From Bacteroidota bacterium (GTDB lineage: Bacteria; Bacteroidota; Bacteroidia; Bacteroidales; B18-G4): a DNA stretch of 19,197 nucleotides. The position numbers were made by a program, and so were the translations under genes. Location of the stretch: contig QMPN01000028.1 in assembly GCA_003648575.1 (NCBI GenBank), positions 1 to 19,197 of the forward strand, given 5' to 3'. The first letter of the stretch is position 1. Each line of letters begins with the position of its first letter. Under the pieces are notes generated by a model, which did no database searches, was not told the origin of the DNA, and was given only the letters and a program-made list of their open reading frames with translations. This document shows, piece by piece, positions 7,773 to 14,778 of this stretch.

Positions 7773-9218
7773 ATGATCAAATCAAACGGAAGATTCTTTG
7801 GTTTCCCCAGGACATTCTGGACAGCCAATGTCATGGAGTTGTTCGAGCGTTGGGCATGGTATGGTATGTTCATCCTGCTGGCCTTATACTTCACCGGATC
7901 AAAAGACGAAGGAGCCCTGGGCTTTACACAGAGCCAAAAAGGCCTGCTGATGGGTACTGTAGTGGGCATCCTCTATGTGCTGCCTACCATCACCGGTGCT
8001 ATAGCCGATAAATTCGGGTATAAGAGGATACTTATACTTGCATACCTCATCCTGGGCTCGGGATACCTGCTCATGAGCACTGTGACTTCCTATACATCCA
8101 TGTTCCTTGCCTTCCTGTACCTGGCCGTGGGGGCCGGATTATTCAAACCTGTGATCTCCGCTACCATCACCAAAACCACCACAGAAAAAACGGCCTCTAT
8201 CGGCTTCGGCATATTTTATATGATCGTAAACATCGGTGCCTTTATAGGTCCGGTAGTAGCATCCAAGCTCAGGGAAGATGACTGGAAATATGCATTCTGG
8301 ATGTCCTCAGCAGCTATCCTGGTAAACCTGATCCTGGTAATATTTTTCTACAAGGAACCGGAACGTGAAAAAGTAAAAGAACCACTGGGTAAGACCATTC
8401 GTGATATCTTCATCAACCTGGGTAAGGCCCTGACAGATTATAAACTTGTGGTTTTCCTGGTGATCATCATTGGTTTCTGGACCATGTATAACCAATTGTT
8501 TTTTACCCTGCCGGTCTTTATCGAACAATGGGTGAACACCTCCGCTATTTACAGCTGGGTGTCAGGATTCTGGCCATGGATGGCCAACTTTATAGGCACA
8601 GATCAAGGCACGGTAAATCCGGAGATGATCGTAAACATCGACGCATTATATATCGTATTTTTTCAGGTACTGGTGTCTTCCCTGATCATGAGATTTAAGC
8701 CGGTAAACACCATCATCACAGGTTTTTTCATCAGCTCTATCGGCATCGCCCTATGGTTTATGACCCAAAATGGTTTTTACCTCTTCTTATCCATACTGAT
8801 CTTCGCCACCGGCGAGATGGCTTCTTCACCACGCATACTTGAGTACATTGGCAAGATCGCGCCAAAGGATAAAATAGCCATGTATATGGGCACCTATTAC
8901 CTGCCCCTGGCCGGCGGAAACTTCCTGGCCGGGATACTCTCAGGCGGTGTATATACCCGCATGAGTGACAAATACTACCTGCTATCGCTTGAACTGCAAA
9001 AACGCGGACTGGAGATCCCTGAGATCACGGATGGCTTTTCAAAAAATGACTACTTCAACAAGGCCTGCGAGCTCACCAATATGAACCCTGTGGAACTGAC
9101 CAACTTCCTCTGGCTACAGTACCAGCCCTCAGACATATGGATGCTGTTTTCGGGAATTGGGTTGAGTACGGTGGTGCTGTTGTTTTTGTATGATAGGTTG
9201 ATGCTTAAAACGAAGTAA
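7773..9218 (+). CDS. POT/PTR family proton-dependent oligopeptide transporter (MFS)
   Basis: An inner-membrane proton-coupled di-/tripeptide importer of the major facilitator superfamily, 481 aa. The POT signature 'ELFERWAWYGMF' at 22-33 holds the ExxER-type motif of helix 1. The MFS loop 2-3 motif is 'GAIADKFGYK' at 75-84, and the PTR2 signature is 'FYMIVNIGAFIGP' at 148-160. Further helices follow, with an extracellular-looking insert around 'WPWMANFIGTDQGTVNPEM' and 'ATGEMASSPRILEYIG' in the second half. The ATG at 7773 is chosen over an in-frame TTG at 7752, because it places the conserved ExxER helix about 20 residues in, as usual. Together with the two AGCS genes it suggests an emphasis on peptide and amino-acid uptake. 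The exact substrate range cannot be told. Confidence 0.9.
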   Translation: MIKSNGRFFGFPRTFWTANVMELFERWAWYGMFILLALYFTGSKDEGALGFTQSQKGLLMGTVVGILYVLPTITGAIADKFGYKRILILAYLILGSGYLLMSTVTSYTSMFLAFLYLAVGAGLFKPVISATITKTTTEKTASIGFGIFYMIVNIGAFIGPVVASKLREDDWKYAFWMSSAAILVNLILVIFFYKEPEREKVKEPLGKTIRDIFINLGKALTDYKLVVFLVIIIGFWTMYNQLFFTLPVFIEQWVNTSAIYSWVSGFWPWMANFIGTDQGTVNPEMIVNIDALYIVFFQVLVSSLIMRFKPVNTIITGFFISSIGIALWFMTQNGFYLFLSILIFATGEMASSPRILEYIGKIAPKDKIAMYMGTYYLPLAGGNFLAGILSGGVYTRMSDKYYLLSLELQKRGLEIPEITDGFSKNDYFNKACELTNMNPVELTNFLWLQYQPSDIWMLFSGIGLSTVVLLFLYDRLMLKTK

Positions 9219-9229
9219 GAAAAATAAGT

Positions 9230-9299
9230 ACCTCACCCCCTTTTCCCCCTCTCCTTGAGGAGAGGGGGAAAAGGGGGCAGGGGGTTAAGGGGGTGAGGT
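9230..9299. terminator. Strong hairpin / bidirectional terminator, REP-like, between convergent genes
   Basis: A perfect 19-bp inverted repeat (CCCCCTTTTCCCCCTCTCC at 9236-9254 and its complement at 9259-9277) closes on a TTGA loop. A second, outer pairing of 11 bp (9230-9240 with 9289-9299, ACCTCACCCCC / GGGGGTGAGGT) competes for the same C-run. It lies between the stop of the POT gene (9218) and the stop of the rhomboid gene (9310), where a terminator for both strands is expected. No long T-run follows on either side. The G-rich 3' half also makes a quadruplex motif. It may be one copy of a dispersed REP-type element; copy number cannot be judged here. Confidence 0.7.
9264..9293 (+). other. 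G-quadruplex-capable block of four G5 runs
   Basis: Four runs of five G (9264-9268, 9273-9277, 9280-9284, 9289-9293) are separated by AAAA, CA and TTAA. This meets the standard G4 motif of four G3+ runs with 1-7-nt loops. The same bases form one arm of the hairpin at 9230-9299, so the two folds exclude each other. Confidence 0.65.
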
Positions 9300-9309
9300 G
9301 CTCAAAAAT

Positions 9310-9978
9310 CTAAGGCTTAAAATCCGGTCCCGGAGTGACTTTCCAATAGGCCGGCCCTTCAACATCTTCATCATCCTCGCCTTCTATTTCCCATGAATAG
9401 CGTCTTTTCTGTGGTCCCTGTTTACGAAAATATATGGCAAAGATGACTCCGGCCAGCATACCCATGAGGTGCCCTTCCCAGGAGATATTCTTTTCCGGAA
9501 AGAGATCCGGGAAGATGCCCCATATCAGGCTCCCATACAGGAAGGCCACGAACATAGAGATCGCCATCAGCCTGGGTTCCTTTCGGATCAAGCCACTTAC
9601 AAAAAGAAATGCTGCCAGTCCATATACCAATCCGCTGGCTCCGATATGGAATGCCTCACGGCCTATGCCCCAGACCCAGATATTGCTAAAAAGCCATATC
9701 AGAAGGAAGACCCTCAGCGCAATGCTGCGGTAAAAATAAAAGAGGCTGGCCCCAAGTACAAACAAGGGAACTGAGTTCGCAAAGAGATGATTAAAATCGG
9801 CATGTATCAGCGGGGAAGTTAGTATCCCAACTGCTCCTTCCCATGAACGGGGATACAATCCGTACTCGACAAAGCGCACATCCAGGAAATATTCCGCCAG
9901 TCCTACGATCCAGATCACCAGCAGAAACAGGCCGGGAAAGAACAGGCTATAGAAGAGTTTATTTTTTTCGCTGGACAT
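9310..9978 (-). CDS. Rhomboid family intramembrane serine protease
   Basis: A 222-residue multi-pass membrane protease. Six hydrophobic segments fill about residues 10-185. The catalytic dyad is visible: S115 in 'IGASGLVYG' (GxSG) and H170 in 'WEGHLMGMLAG'. The helix-2 motif 'HADFNHLFANSVPL' at 59-72 supplies H64 and N68, the family's oxyanion-region residues. The acidic tail after 190 (EGEDDEDVEG) is cytosolic or polar and has no recognised domain. Rhomboids cleave single-pass membrane proteins near the outer face; no substrate is suggested by the neighbours. The ATG at 9978 is followed by a short polar N-terminus and then helix 1. It faces the POT gene tail to tail and is divergent from the operon at 10178. 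Confidence 0.92.
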   Translation of the reverse strand: MSSEKNKLFYSLFFPGLFLLVIWIVGLAEYFLDVRFVEYGLYPRSWEGAVGILTSPLIHADFNHLFANSVPLFVLGASLFYFYRSIALRVFLLIWLFSNIWVWGIGREAFHIGASGLVYGLAAFLFVSGLIRKEPRLMAISMFVAFLYGSLIWGIFPDLFPEKNISWEGHLMGMLAGVIFAIYFRKQGPQKRRYSWEIEGEDDEDVEGPAYWKVTPGPDFKP

Positions 9979-10000
9979 ACATTTTTTTTATTGAACACTT

Positions 10001-10019
10001 TGGAACAAATATTGTTCCA
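10001..10019. promoter_or_regulatory. Perfect 19-bp palindrome upstream of the rhomboid gene
   Basis: TGGAACAAATATTGTTCCA has two perfect 8-bp arms around ATA and is centred about 32 bp upstream of the rhomboid ATG (minus strand), in the 199-bp divergent gap to 10178. Its size and position fit an operator for a homodimeric repressor, with the -7 region within or next to it. No regulator gene lies nearby. Confidence 0.5.
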
Positions 10020-10177
10020 CAAGGAATATACGACAAAATATCATGTTTTTATGCCTTTATGCAATAAGCAGGGTGCCATTTCGTCTATAAGTATGAAAAT
10101 AATACTCAAAAACTGCAACGCTTGTAAATCTGTCTTGTCATTGATGGTATAAACACGTTTAATCTAAAAAAACAATC

Positions 10178-10894
10178 ATGAAAAAGTATTTTTTAATCGC
10201 TTTAACCCTTATCATGGCAATTCCTGCTTTAAATATGCAGGCACAGGAAATGAAATACCTGTTCCAGGGCAAGGACAAGGATGTATCCATTTCAGGTTTT
10301 GCAGCTATATTTAATGAGTTCTCCGGCTTCGACGGTGATTTTGCCTTTTCGATGGGTGGTGGCGCTGCCATGTTGATCGACCAGAGATTCTTTATTGGTG
10401 GTTATGGGCAAGGAATTACTACACGACATTTAAGAACAATAACACGTTATGAAGAAGGGGTTTCAGATTACAATATCGTCTATCCTGATCTATACACCCG
10501 TTTTGGCCATGGTGGTTTCTGGCTGGGCTATATCCACAATCCCAAGAAAGCCATCAACTTTGGCATAAACACCAAACTGGGTTGGGGTGCCGTGTCGATG
10601 ACCGACAAAACCTTTAAAGAATACCATGAATACGACGAAAACTGGTACAACTATATGCACGACAATGTATTTGTGATCCAGCCGGAAATTGACCTCAACA
10701 TGAACCTTCTTAAATGGATGCGTGCCAGCGTAGGTGTTGGTTACAGGTTTGTTACCGGCCTGAATCAGACATATGAATATCTCCCTAACGATAATCCTTC
10801 GGAAGAACCCGTTCAGAAGGAGTATTTCAAAAAAGGTGCCCTGGACAGTTTCACAGGAAACATCACCCTGGCATTCGGTTGGTTTAACAATTAA
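10178..10894 (+). CDS. Exported hypothetical protein, probable small outer-membrane beta-barrel
   Basis: I do not recognise the family. The 238-residue product starts with a clear signal peptide (MKKYFLIALTLIMAIPALNMQAQ, likely cleaved near 22-23). The rest is rich in aromatic and glycine residues in alternating strand-like runs ('FFIGGYGQGITTRHLR', 'GGFWLGYIHNPKKAINFGINTKLGWGAV', 'RASVGVGYRFVTGLNQ') and ends in 'GNITLAFGWFNN'. This pattern is typical of 8-10-stranded outer-membrane barrels of Bacteroidota. It lies 41 bp upstream of the TonB-dependent receptor on the same strand, so it is likely the first gene of that operon and an accessory to the uptake system; that role is inference. Confidence 0.75.
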   Translation: MKKYFLIALTLIMAIPALNMQAQEMKYLFQGKDKDVSISGFAAIFNEFSGFDGDFAFSMGGGAAMLIDQRFFIGGYGQGITTRHLRTITRYEEGVSDYNIVYPDLYTRFGHGGFWLGYIHNPKKAINFGINTKLGWGAVSMTDKTFKEYHEYDENWYNYMHDNVFVIQPEIDLNMNLLKWMRASVGVGYRFVTGLNQTYEYLPNDNPSEEPVQKEYFKKGALDSFTGNITLAFGWFNN

Positions 10895-10935
10895 TAGCTC
10901 TAGAAAGCGTTTAAGATCATTAACCCAATCACCTG

Positions 10936-13323
10936 ATGAGAATAATTCTTAGCCTGCTCTTACTGGCAGCCATTTTATTATCTGGACCTTTAAGGGCAGA
11001 TGGGGATGAGTCTGATAAGAACAAGCGGATCATCAGCGGGCATGTGAAAGATGCCAAGACCGGGGAAGACCTCATCGGTGCCACCATATATATCGAAGAA
11101 CATGAATCAGGAACAGCAACCAATTTGTATGGTTATTATTCCCTGCGGATCGAAGCCGGCGATTATACGCTTAAGTTCTCGTATATAGGGTATGAATCAA
11201 TGACGAAAGAGGTCAGGCTTGTCGAGGACATCACCCTTAATATAGAACTCATTCCACAGGGTCAGGAGCTTCAGGAGGTGGAGATTACAGCCGAAGCCCC
11301 CGACAGGAACGTGAAAGCAGCGGAGATGAGCGTGGTTAAGCTTGACTCCAAGACCATCAACCAGATCCCTTCCCTGATGGGAGAAGTAGACATTATCAAA
11401 GCCCTGCTCTTGCTTCCCGGCGTACAGACTGCCGCTGAAGGATCATCAGGGTTTGTTGTCAGAGGTGGCTCACCGGATCAGAACCTCATCCTGCTCGACG
11501 AAGCCACTGTCTATAATGCCGGGCACATGCTGGGATTCTTCTCCGTTTTTAATAATGATGCGATAAAAGACGTTCAACTATATAAGGGCGACATTCCTGC
11601 CAGGTATGGCGGACGCCTGTCATCAGTTTTGGATGTGAGGATGAAGGATGGAAATTCCAAGCGATTCTCAGGTACCGGCGGCATCGGGCTCATTTCCAGC
11701 CGCCTGACACTCGAAGGACCGATATGGAAGAACAGAACCTCCTTCATTGCATCCGGGAGACGTACCTACGCCGACATATTTCTGCCGCTGGCTAAGGATA
11801 AAAACATGCATGATAATAAGCTTTATTTCTACGACTTCAATGCCAAGGTAAACCATATTATCAACGAGAATAACAGGATATACCTGTCGGGATATTTTGG
11901 AAGGGATGTCTTTAAAAATGAATTCGCTGAGATGAAGCTTGGGAATCAGACTGCCACCCTCAGGTGGAACCACCTGTTTTCCAAACAATTATTTTCGAAT
12001 TTTTCTTTCATTTACAGCAAGTATAAATATGGGCTGGGCACAGCCTCCGACGATGAAGCCAATTCATTCTTCTGGGATTCCTACCTGGAAGATTATGGCC
12101 TGAAGGGCGACTTTTCCTATTACATGAATCAGAATAATACCGTCCGCTTCGGGATATCTTCGCTCTATCATACCTTTAATCCGGGGGTAGCTAAAGGAAA
12201 GGGGGACAATTCATTGTTCGATGAATTTATCATCCCAAAAAGCCATGCGATAGAGTCGGCCATATACGTCAGCAACGACCAGAAGATCGGGCCACTATTA
12301 ACGCTGAAATATGGCCTGAGGCTATCGACTTTTTCAAATATCGGCACTGGAACAGTGTATAATTACGATGATAATTTTGAGTCTATCGACTCTACTGTGT
12401 ATGCGAAAGGGGATATTTATAAGACGTACTGGTCGATCGAACCCAGGATCGGACTCAACTACCTCCTCACTGAAAGTTCTTCCGTCAAGGCCAGTTGGGC
12501 CCGGACAAACCAGTATATACAGGTGGCCCAGAACTCTACTGCCGGCACCCCGCTCGACATCTGGTTCCCGGCAAGTCCGAATGTGAAACCCCAGGTGGCC
12601 GATCAGTTTGCAATAGGATACTTCAGGAATTTCAAGAAAAACCTCATCGAGACTTCTGTAGAGGCTTACTATAAAAACATGAACAATGCCATCGACTTCA
12701 AGGACCATGCACAGCTTCTGCTCAACCAGAAACTTGAAGGCGAACTAAGGTTCGGGCATGCCTGGGCCTATGGTGTGGAAGCCCTTGTCAGGGTTAATGG
12801 CCTGCCGTTGGGCAACGGCATGGTCAGCGGATGGATAAGCTACACCTGGTCGAGGACATGGCGAAAGTTCCCCGACATCAATAACGGCAATAAATACCCG
12901 GCTCCTTACGACAGGCCTCACGATGTGTCTTTCGTTGCCAACTGGGACATCAATCCCCGCTGGACGGTTGCCGCAAACTGGGTTTATGCCACCGGTCAGC
13001 CGGTGACCTTCCCAACAGGGCGTGCCGTGATCGGTGGAGTGATCCTACCTATATACTCCGACAGGAACGCCTATCGTATGGAAGACTATCACCGCCTGGA
13101 TGTGTCGGCCACCATACATGGCAAGAAGAAGCCCGGGCGGAAATGGGAACACTCATTTACCTTTTCCCTGTACAATGCATACAACCGGCATAATACCTGG
13201 GCCATCAACTTCACACAGGAGGCCTCGAACCCCGGAAATCCAAACAGCGGCTATGAGACCTATGCAGAAAAAACTTATTTGTTCGGGATTATTCCCGCCA
13301 TCACCTTCAACTTTAAATTTTAG
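10936..13323 (+). CDS. TonB-dependent receptor with N-terminal carboxypeptidase-regulatory-like domain
   Basis: An outer-membrane active-transport receptor, 795 aa. It has a signal peptide at 1 to ~21 and a carboxypeptidase D regulatory-like beta-sandwich at about 31-108 ('ISGHVKDAKTGEDLIGATIYI', 'GTATNLYGYYSLRIEAGDYTLKFSYIGYES'). The plug domain at about 138-240 contains 'FVVRGGSPDQNLILLDEA' and 'LYKGDIPARYGGRLSSVLDVRMKDG'. A 22-strand-type barrel follows to the C-terminus, which ends in 'ITFNFKF' with a terminal Phe, the usual barrel-insertion signal. This is the shorter receptor type that pairs with DUF4249 lipoproteins; it is not a ~1000-residue SusC. The ligand is unknown. It is 41 bp after the small exported protein and 4 bp before the DUF4249 gene, so the three are very likely co-transcribed. 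Confidence 0.93.
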   Translation: MRIILSLLLLAAILLSGPLRADGDESDKNKRIISGHVKDAKTGEDLIGATIYIEEHESGTATNLYGYYSLRIEAGDYTLKFSYIGYESMTKEVRLVEDITLNIELIPQGQELQEVEITAEAPDRNVKAAEMSVVKLDSKTINQIPSLMGEVDIIKALLLLPGVQTAAEGSSGFVVRGGSPDQNLILLDEATVYNAGHMLGFFSVFNNDAIKDVQLYKGDIPARYGGRLSSVLDVRMKDGNSKRFSGTGGIGLISSRLTLEGPIWKNRTSFIASGRRTYADIFLPLAKDKNMHDNKLYFYDFNAKVNHIINENNRIYLSGYFGRDVFKNEFAEMKLGNQTATLRWNHLFSKQLFSNFSFIYSKYKYGLGTASDDEANSFFWDSYLEDYGLKGDFSYYMNQNNTVRFGISSLYHTFNPGVAKGKGDNSLFDEFIIPKSHAIESAIYVSNDQKIGPLLTLKYGLRLSTFSNIGTGTVYNYDDNFESIDSTVYAKGDIYKTYWSIEPRIGLNYLLTESSSVKASWARTNQYIQVAQNSTAGTPLDIWFPASPNVKPQVADQFAIGYFRNFKKNLIETSVEAYYKNMNNAIDFKDHAQLLLNQKLEGELRFGHAWAYGVEALVRVNGLPLGNGMVSGWISYTWSRTWRKFPDINNGNKYPAPYDRPHDVSFVANWDINPRWTVAANWVYATGQPVTFPTGRAVIGGVILPIYSDRNAYRMEDYHRLDVSATIHGKKKPGRKWEHSFTFSLYNAYNRHNTWAINFTQEASNPGNPNSGYETYAEKTYLFGIIPAITFNFKF

Positions 13324-13327
13324 TTAG

Positions 13328-14191
13328 ATGATGAAAACATTGAAAAAATATAGTCCGAAAATACTGCTCTTCCTCATGCTGGGGATTATAGCAGCATCCT
13401 GTACCGAGCGTATCGATGTAGAACTTGACGACACCTATACCCGACTGGTGGTCGACGGACAATTGACTGGCGACAGCACGGAAACCCATACCATCATTCT
13501 TACCGAATCAACCAGCTATTTCTACAACCAGCCGCCACCACCGGTGACCAATGCCAATGTAAGCGTTAAAGGTGATGACGGTTCCAGCATCCTGCTCTCA
13601 GAACAGGATCCCGGCGTATATTTGCTTCCTGAAGGCTTTAAGTCGAAGATCGGGGTAAATTATTCGCTCGATATTGATCTGGAAAAAGAGATCGACGGAC
13701 ATATAAAATACACAGCTTCCTCCTCCACCCCTTCCATAGGTGATACCGTATATATTGGCCTGCAATACCAGCCTGACTGGGGAGAAAAGGGATATTATGT
13801 CGTACAGTGTTATTACTGGGATCCACTCGGTCCAAACTGGTATATGTTCGACATCTATAAGAATGATACCCTGCTCACAGATACAATTTCGGAAAAGCAG
13901 GTGGTTGACGATACCTTCTACGATGGCGGGTTTACCAATGGAATTGGTGTTGGATATCTTGACCAGTCGCGAAAAGACCAGGTACTCAAGCCCGGTGATG
14001 TGATTTCCTTCAGAGCTTCAAGCATTACCGAAGGTTATGCAAATTTCGTGTGGGAAGTGCAGGATGAGGTTAGCTTCAGTACTCCGCTTTTCAGCGGTCC
14101 TCCTGCCAATGTTGTTGGCAACCTCAGCGACGGAGCTATAGGATATTTCACCAGCTATTCGGTATTGTTTGCGTCAATGGTTTTTGAGTAA
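13328..14191 (+). CDS. DUF4249 family outer-membrane lipoprotein
   Basis: A 287-residue predicted lipoprotein. A signal sequence at 1-24 ends in the lipobox 'IAASC', giving lipidated Cys25. An N-terminal beta-rich part starts 'RIDVELDDTYTRLVVDGQLTG', the typical DUF4249 opening, and the C-terminal signature is 'FSGPPANVVGNLSDGAIGYF'. The family usually follows a TonB-dependent receptor, as here, and is thought to act at the cell surface as its partner in the manner of SusD, although it is unrelated to SusD in sequence. The start is ATG 13328; the next codon is also ATG. Only 4 bp separate it from the receptor stop. A 7-nt repeat tract begins 7 nt after its stop. Confidence 0.9.
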   Translation: MMKTLKKYSPKILLFLMLGIIAASCTERIDVELDDTYTRLVVDGQLTGDSTETHTIILTESTSYFYNQPPPPVTNANVSVKGDDGSSILLSEQDPGVYLLPEGFKSKIGVNYSLDIDLEKEIDGHIKYTASSSTPSIGDTVYIGLQYQPDWGEKGYYVVQCYYWDPLGPNWYMFDIYKNDTLLTDTISEKQVVDDTFYDGGFTNGIGVGYLDQSRKDQVLKPGDVISFRASSITEGYANFVWEVQDEVSFSTPLFSGPPANVVGNLSDGAIGYFTSYSVLFASMVFE

Positions 14192-14197
14192 GCAGGC

Positions 14198-14330
14198 GGT
14201 ACGTGGTTCGGGGGTCGAGGGGCGGGGATGGATGGTGTTAACCGCGAACCCCAGACCGCACACCATACACCATACACCACACACCACATACCACACACCA
14301 CATACCACATACCACATACCACACAACACA
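14198..14330 (+). repeat. Heptad tract 4 (19 in-phase 7-nt units) with inverted halves
   Basis: Nineteen heptamers keep one phase. The first six are G-rich (GGTTCGG, GGGTCGA, GGGGCGG); after a central GTTAAC the rest are C/A-rich (AACCCCA, then CACCATA, CACCACA, TACCACA). The two halves are roughly reverse complements in character: GGTTCGGGG at 14205-14213 pairs with CCGCGAACC at 14242-14250 with one mismatch, so a hairpin is possible. The tract fills most of the gap between the DUF4249 gene and the small gene at 14433. The remaining gap sequence (14331-14432) is AT-rich with nothing recognised. Confidence 0.9.
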
Positions 14331-14432
14331 CGCACATACCAATCTGCTCGTTGTGAATTATTTTAGATTTTTTAACACACTAAAGCAGCTCCAATCTCCG
14401 TTTAATAAGAAGTAAACTCAAATCGTTCTTCC

Positions 14433-14621
14433 ATGCTTGAATATACCAAACTGATACTCAGAAAAGTAAGCTTCAGCAAAGAGCTCTTCGGGAAAGAGCT
14501 GAAGAAATCGATCAAATGGCTGAAGAAAGAAGAAATCCTCGCCCTCCAGGCCTGGTGCCTGATCACTTTTGGTGATAAATACGGGGATATTATTCATCAT
14601 ACTTTTAGGCATTTTCTCTAA
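14433..14621 (+). CDS. Small conserved-looking hypothetical protein (62 aa)
   Basis: The product is a short, charged, probably helical protein with many K/E and regularly spaced L, I, F, and with one 'ALQAWCLITFGDKYGD' segment near the end. I believe similar ~60-residue proteins ('MLEY.K.IL.KVSF...LF.KEL.K…L…EE') occur widely in Bacteroidota, but I cannot confirm this without a search. There is no signal peptide or membrane segment. It stands alone between two repeat tracts. A short hairpin overlapping its stop codon could end its transcript. Function unknown. Confidence 0.65.
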   Translation: MLEYTKLILRKVSFSKELFGKELKKSIKWLKKEEILALQAWCLITFGDKYGDIIHHTFRHFL

Positions 14622-14647
14622 AAGTACTTAGAGTATTTAAAGTTTTT
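14616..14647 (+). terminator. Weak candidate terminator after the 62-aa gene
   Basis: CTCTAA (14616-14621, including the stop codon) pairs with TTAGAG (14628-14633) around a 6-nt loop. A T-rich stretch (TTTTTT at 14643-14648) follows only after 9 nt. The stem is short, so the call is tentative. Confidence 0.3.
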
Positions 14648-14663
14648 TCTCTCCTCTCCCCAT

Positions 14664-14720
14664 TCATAATTCTTCATTACCAATCTTTATTATTCACTAA
14701 TCATTAGGATATCATCACTC
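14664..14720 (+). repeat. 57-bp direct repeat, left copy (heptad tract 5)
   Basis: It matches 16241-16297 at 50 of 57 positions without gaps (counted by hand). It contains TCATAATTCTTCA, TAATCATTAGGAT and TCATCACTC. It also has the loose 7-nt periodicity of the other tracts. It lies 58 bp upstream of the T9SS cargo gene start. Confidence 0.8.
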
Positions 14721-14778
14721 CTGCTTTGCAACCTTTTGCTGCAAATATTTGTCTTAAACACATATAAGACCAATAGCC

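Noticed and set aside
9434..9774. Plus-strand open frames opposite the rhomboid gene
   Set aside because: The minus strand holds an intact rhomboid with both catalytic residues; the plus-strand products are low-complexity shadows.
14155..14366. Short open frames on both strands over heptad tract 4 (Cys/Val/Trp-rich and His/Thr-rich products)
   Set aside because: A 7-nt repeat read in triplets gives a 7-residue periodic peptide and few stops; these are translations of the repeat and lack a start context or family resemblance.
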